Shown here: positions 35,848-36,970 of the stretch, in pieces | How the letters are laid out: each line of letters begins with the position of its first letter | How positions within the stretch are numbered: position 1 is the first letter of the stretch | From: a virus | Direction: 5' to 3' (one strand) | Length of the DNA stretch: 36,970 nucleotides | IMG/VR virus record: IMGVR_UViG_3300045993_000257 | Span: 1-36,970 of that record | The notes under the pieces: generated by a model | What the model was told of the DNA's origin: nothing | Databases searched by the model: none | What the model saw: only the letters and a program-made list of their open reading frames with translations | Made by a program: the position numbers and the translations under genes

Positions 35848-36252
35848 GTGTCAGCGCTGATCTGTGCGGTCCAAGAATGCGACCGCCCCGAGTACGCCCG
35901 CAACTACTGCCGGATGCACTACAAGCGGTGGCTGAAACACGGCGACACCGCGAAGCGCTACCGAATCAGCGAGCTCGGTCCTTCTGGTCACGGGGCCAAC
36001 TGGGGAGGTGCAGGCATTACCTATCGAGGTGCTCATCGCCGCGTAGAAGGGCAGCGAGGTCTGGCAAGCGAGCACTCGTGTGCGCATTGCGAGGGCCCTG
36101 CTCGGGAGTGGGCCTACAACCACGGCGACCCGAACCAGAAGGTCGGCCTGAACAACGGGGTGGCATGTCCCTACAGCATCGATCCGAACTTCTACATCGC
36201 CCTGTGTGTTCGGTGTCACCGAGCCTTTGACAGGCGGATGTCGCTCGGCTGA
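35848..36252 (+). CDS. HNH endonuclease with N-terminal zinc knuckle
   Basis: 134 aa from GTG 35848. The frame is open from 35629, but the family normally begins at ICAVQECDRPEYARNYCRMH, supporting this start. That zinc knuckle is followed by YKRWLKHGD, then an HNH-type region (SCAHCEGPAREWAYNHGD, then LCVRCHRAFDRRM) with two Cys pairs. It lies right of attP on the plus strand, isolated from the lytic operons. GACGAT seven bases upstream could be a -10 box for a leaderless message. Confidence 0.78.
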   Translation: MSALICAVQECDRPEYARNYCRMHYKRWLKHGDTAKRYRISELGPSGHGANWGGAGITYRGAHRRVEGQRGLASEHSCAHCEGPAREWAYNHGDPNQKVGLNNGVACPYSIDPNFYIALCVRCHRAFDRRMSLG

Positions 36253-36261
36253 CACACGAAG

Positions 36262-36291
36262 GCGCCGCCGCCCTGGTGAGGACGACGGCGC
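36262..36291 (+). terminator. Terminator-like hairpin after HNH gene
   Basis: GCGCCGCCGCCC (36262-36273) pairs with GGACGACGGCGC (36280-36291), two mismatches, six-base loop, ten bases after the stop. No U-tract. Confidence 0.6.
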
Positions 36292-36375
36292 TCGGGTGGT
36301 GCGGGGTCAGGTGATCTAGCAGACACTCTCGGGGTTCGCCATGCGTACATTCGTGCAAAGGCGCATGCTCAAAGT

Positions 36376-36888
36376 ATGAGGACAAGCCGCATCGCAGCCA
36401 GCATCGCCACCGCAGCCGCCGCGCTCGTCCTCGGCGCCGTCGCAGCCCCGGGCCAGGCCATGGCCGAGGGTGCGCCGCGCTGGGAGACCGCCGTGGTGAC
36501 CGTCCGCGTAGCCGACACCGCAGCGTGGGCCGGCACCGACGTGCAGGCCGCGCTCGGCCAGTGGTCGCCCGCGCTGGCGATGACGCTCACCGACTCAGCC
36601 GACGCCGACGTGATCCTCACCAGCGCCACGAGCGCCGGGATCGAGGGTGCCACCGCCTACCGTGACGGCGAAGGCTCCACCATCACCTCGTGCCGCGTGG
36701 AGCTCGCCCCGAAGTATGCGGGCACCGACGAGACCGCGGTCCTCGCCCACGAACTCGGCCACTGCCTCGGCCTGTCCCACAACAACGCGGGCGCCACCTC
36801 GGTCATGTACTGGATCAGCGGTGGCGAGCACTTCTCCCCGACCGTCACCGCCGTCGACCTCGCCGCGGTGCGGGCGCTGTACCGCTGA
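36376..36888 (+). CDS. Secreted metzincin (matrixin-like) metalloprotease
   Basis: 170 aa. Residues 1-30 form a signal peptide (basic start, hydrophobic core ATAAAALVLGAVAAPG, AMA cleavage site). The zinc motif HELGHCLGLSH (H125, E126, H129, H135) and Met-turn SVMYW (M144) define a metzincin of the M10/M57 type with all catalytic residues; Cys 106 and 130 could form a disulfide. Total length is short, about one catalytic domain without a propeptide of usual size. It is not a virion or lysis gene by position: it lies alone between attP and the end of the tail operon with a terminator behind it, as a lysogenic-conversion gene would. TACATT at 36346-36351 may be its -10 box. Target unknown. Confidence 0.88.
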   Translation: MRTSRIAASIATAAAALVLGAVAAPGQAMAEGAPRWETAVVTVRVADTAAWAGTDVQAALGQWSPALAMTLTDSADADVILTSATSAGIEGATAYRDGEGSTITSCRVELAPKYAGTDETAVLAHELGHCLGLSHNNAGATSVMYWISGGEHFSPTVTAVDLAAVRALYR

Positions 36889-36922
36889 GACTTGCGTCTG
36901 CTTTCAGAGGCCGGACGCAGGA

Positions 36923-36957
36923 AACCGCCCCCCTCCCGATGTGGGAGAGGGGCGGTT
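36923..36957. terminator. Bidirectional terminator hairpin
   Basis: AACCGCCCC-C-CTCCC (36923-36937) pairs with GGGAG-A-GGGGCGGTT (36943-36957): 14 pairs, one mismatch, five-base loop, flanked by A's on the left and T's on the right. It ends the protease gene and, if the window is circular, would also stop the leftward late operon ending at base 10. Confidence 0.85.
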
Positions 36958-36970
36958 CTGTGTGTGGGGG

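Noticed and set aside
1-36970. CRISPR array
   Set aside because: No array of regularly spaced identical repeats of 25-40 bases was seen; the only regular arrays are the 11-base iterons and the attP repeats.

Overview
The window looks like the complete, or nearly complete, genome of a temperate tailed phage (siphovirus type) of a high-GC actinobacterium. GC content and codon use are actinobacterial throughout. Several putative promoters have the TANNNT -10 spacing expected of leaderless transcripts. The putative attP core matches the 3' end of a tRNA-His gene. The host genus cannot be fixed from the sequence; a Micrococcales-like host would fit.

Almost everything is read leftward on the minus strand. 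Right to left, the late region holds small and large terminase (19725 to 17955), portal, scaffold, major capsid, head-tail connectors, tail terminator, major tail protein (12482-13033), the tail assembly chaperone pair with a canonical -1 slippery heptamer, tape measure (8728-11508), tail-tip proteins, four membrane or coiled-coil/collagen-like proteins, amidase endolysin, a holin candidate and a beta-helix tailspike ending at base 10.

The early region (32553 to 21603) is one long run of about 30 mostly very small genes joined by ATGA, GTGA or TGATG overlaps. Its recognisable members are an Hjc-like resolvase, a Cas4/RecB-like nuclease, a Rad52/Erf-like annealing protein, an HNH protein, a replication-type DNA-binding protein whose 3' end carries six phased iterons (putative origin), and a beta-class DNA methyltransferase. 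The methyltransferase has two further ORFs nested in another frame: an HNH endonuclease and a cysteine-rich miniprotein.

The lysogeny switch lies at 32697-35510. A Cro-like regulator and an excisionase read left, and a repressor-like HTH protein and a membrane protein with a C13 tract read right. A palindromic operator sits inside the leftward promoter, and a tyrosine integrase follows. Putative attP is at 35595-35690, with arm-type repeats on both sides of the tRNA-His-like core. Right of attP are an HNH gene and a secreted metzincin protease, a likely lysogenic-conversion gene.

The leftward late operon ends at base 10, and a strong bidirectional terminator hairpin lies at 36923-36957. Both fit a circularly permuted complete genome joined end to end.
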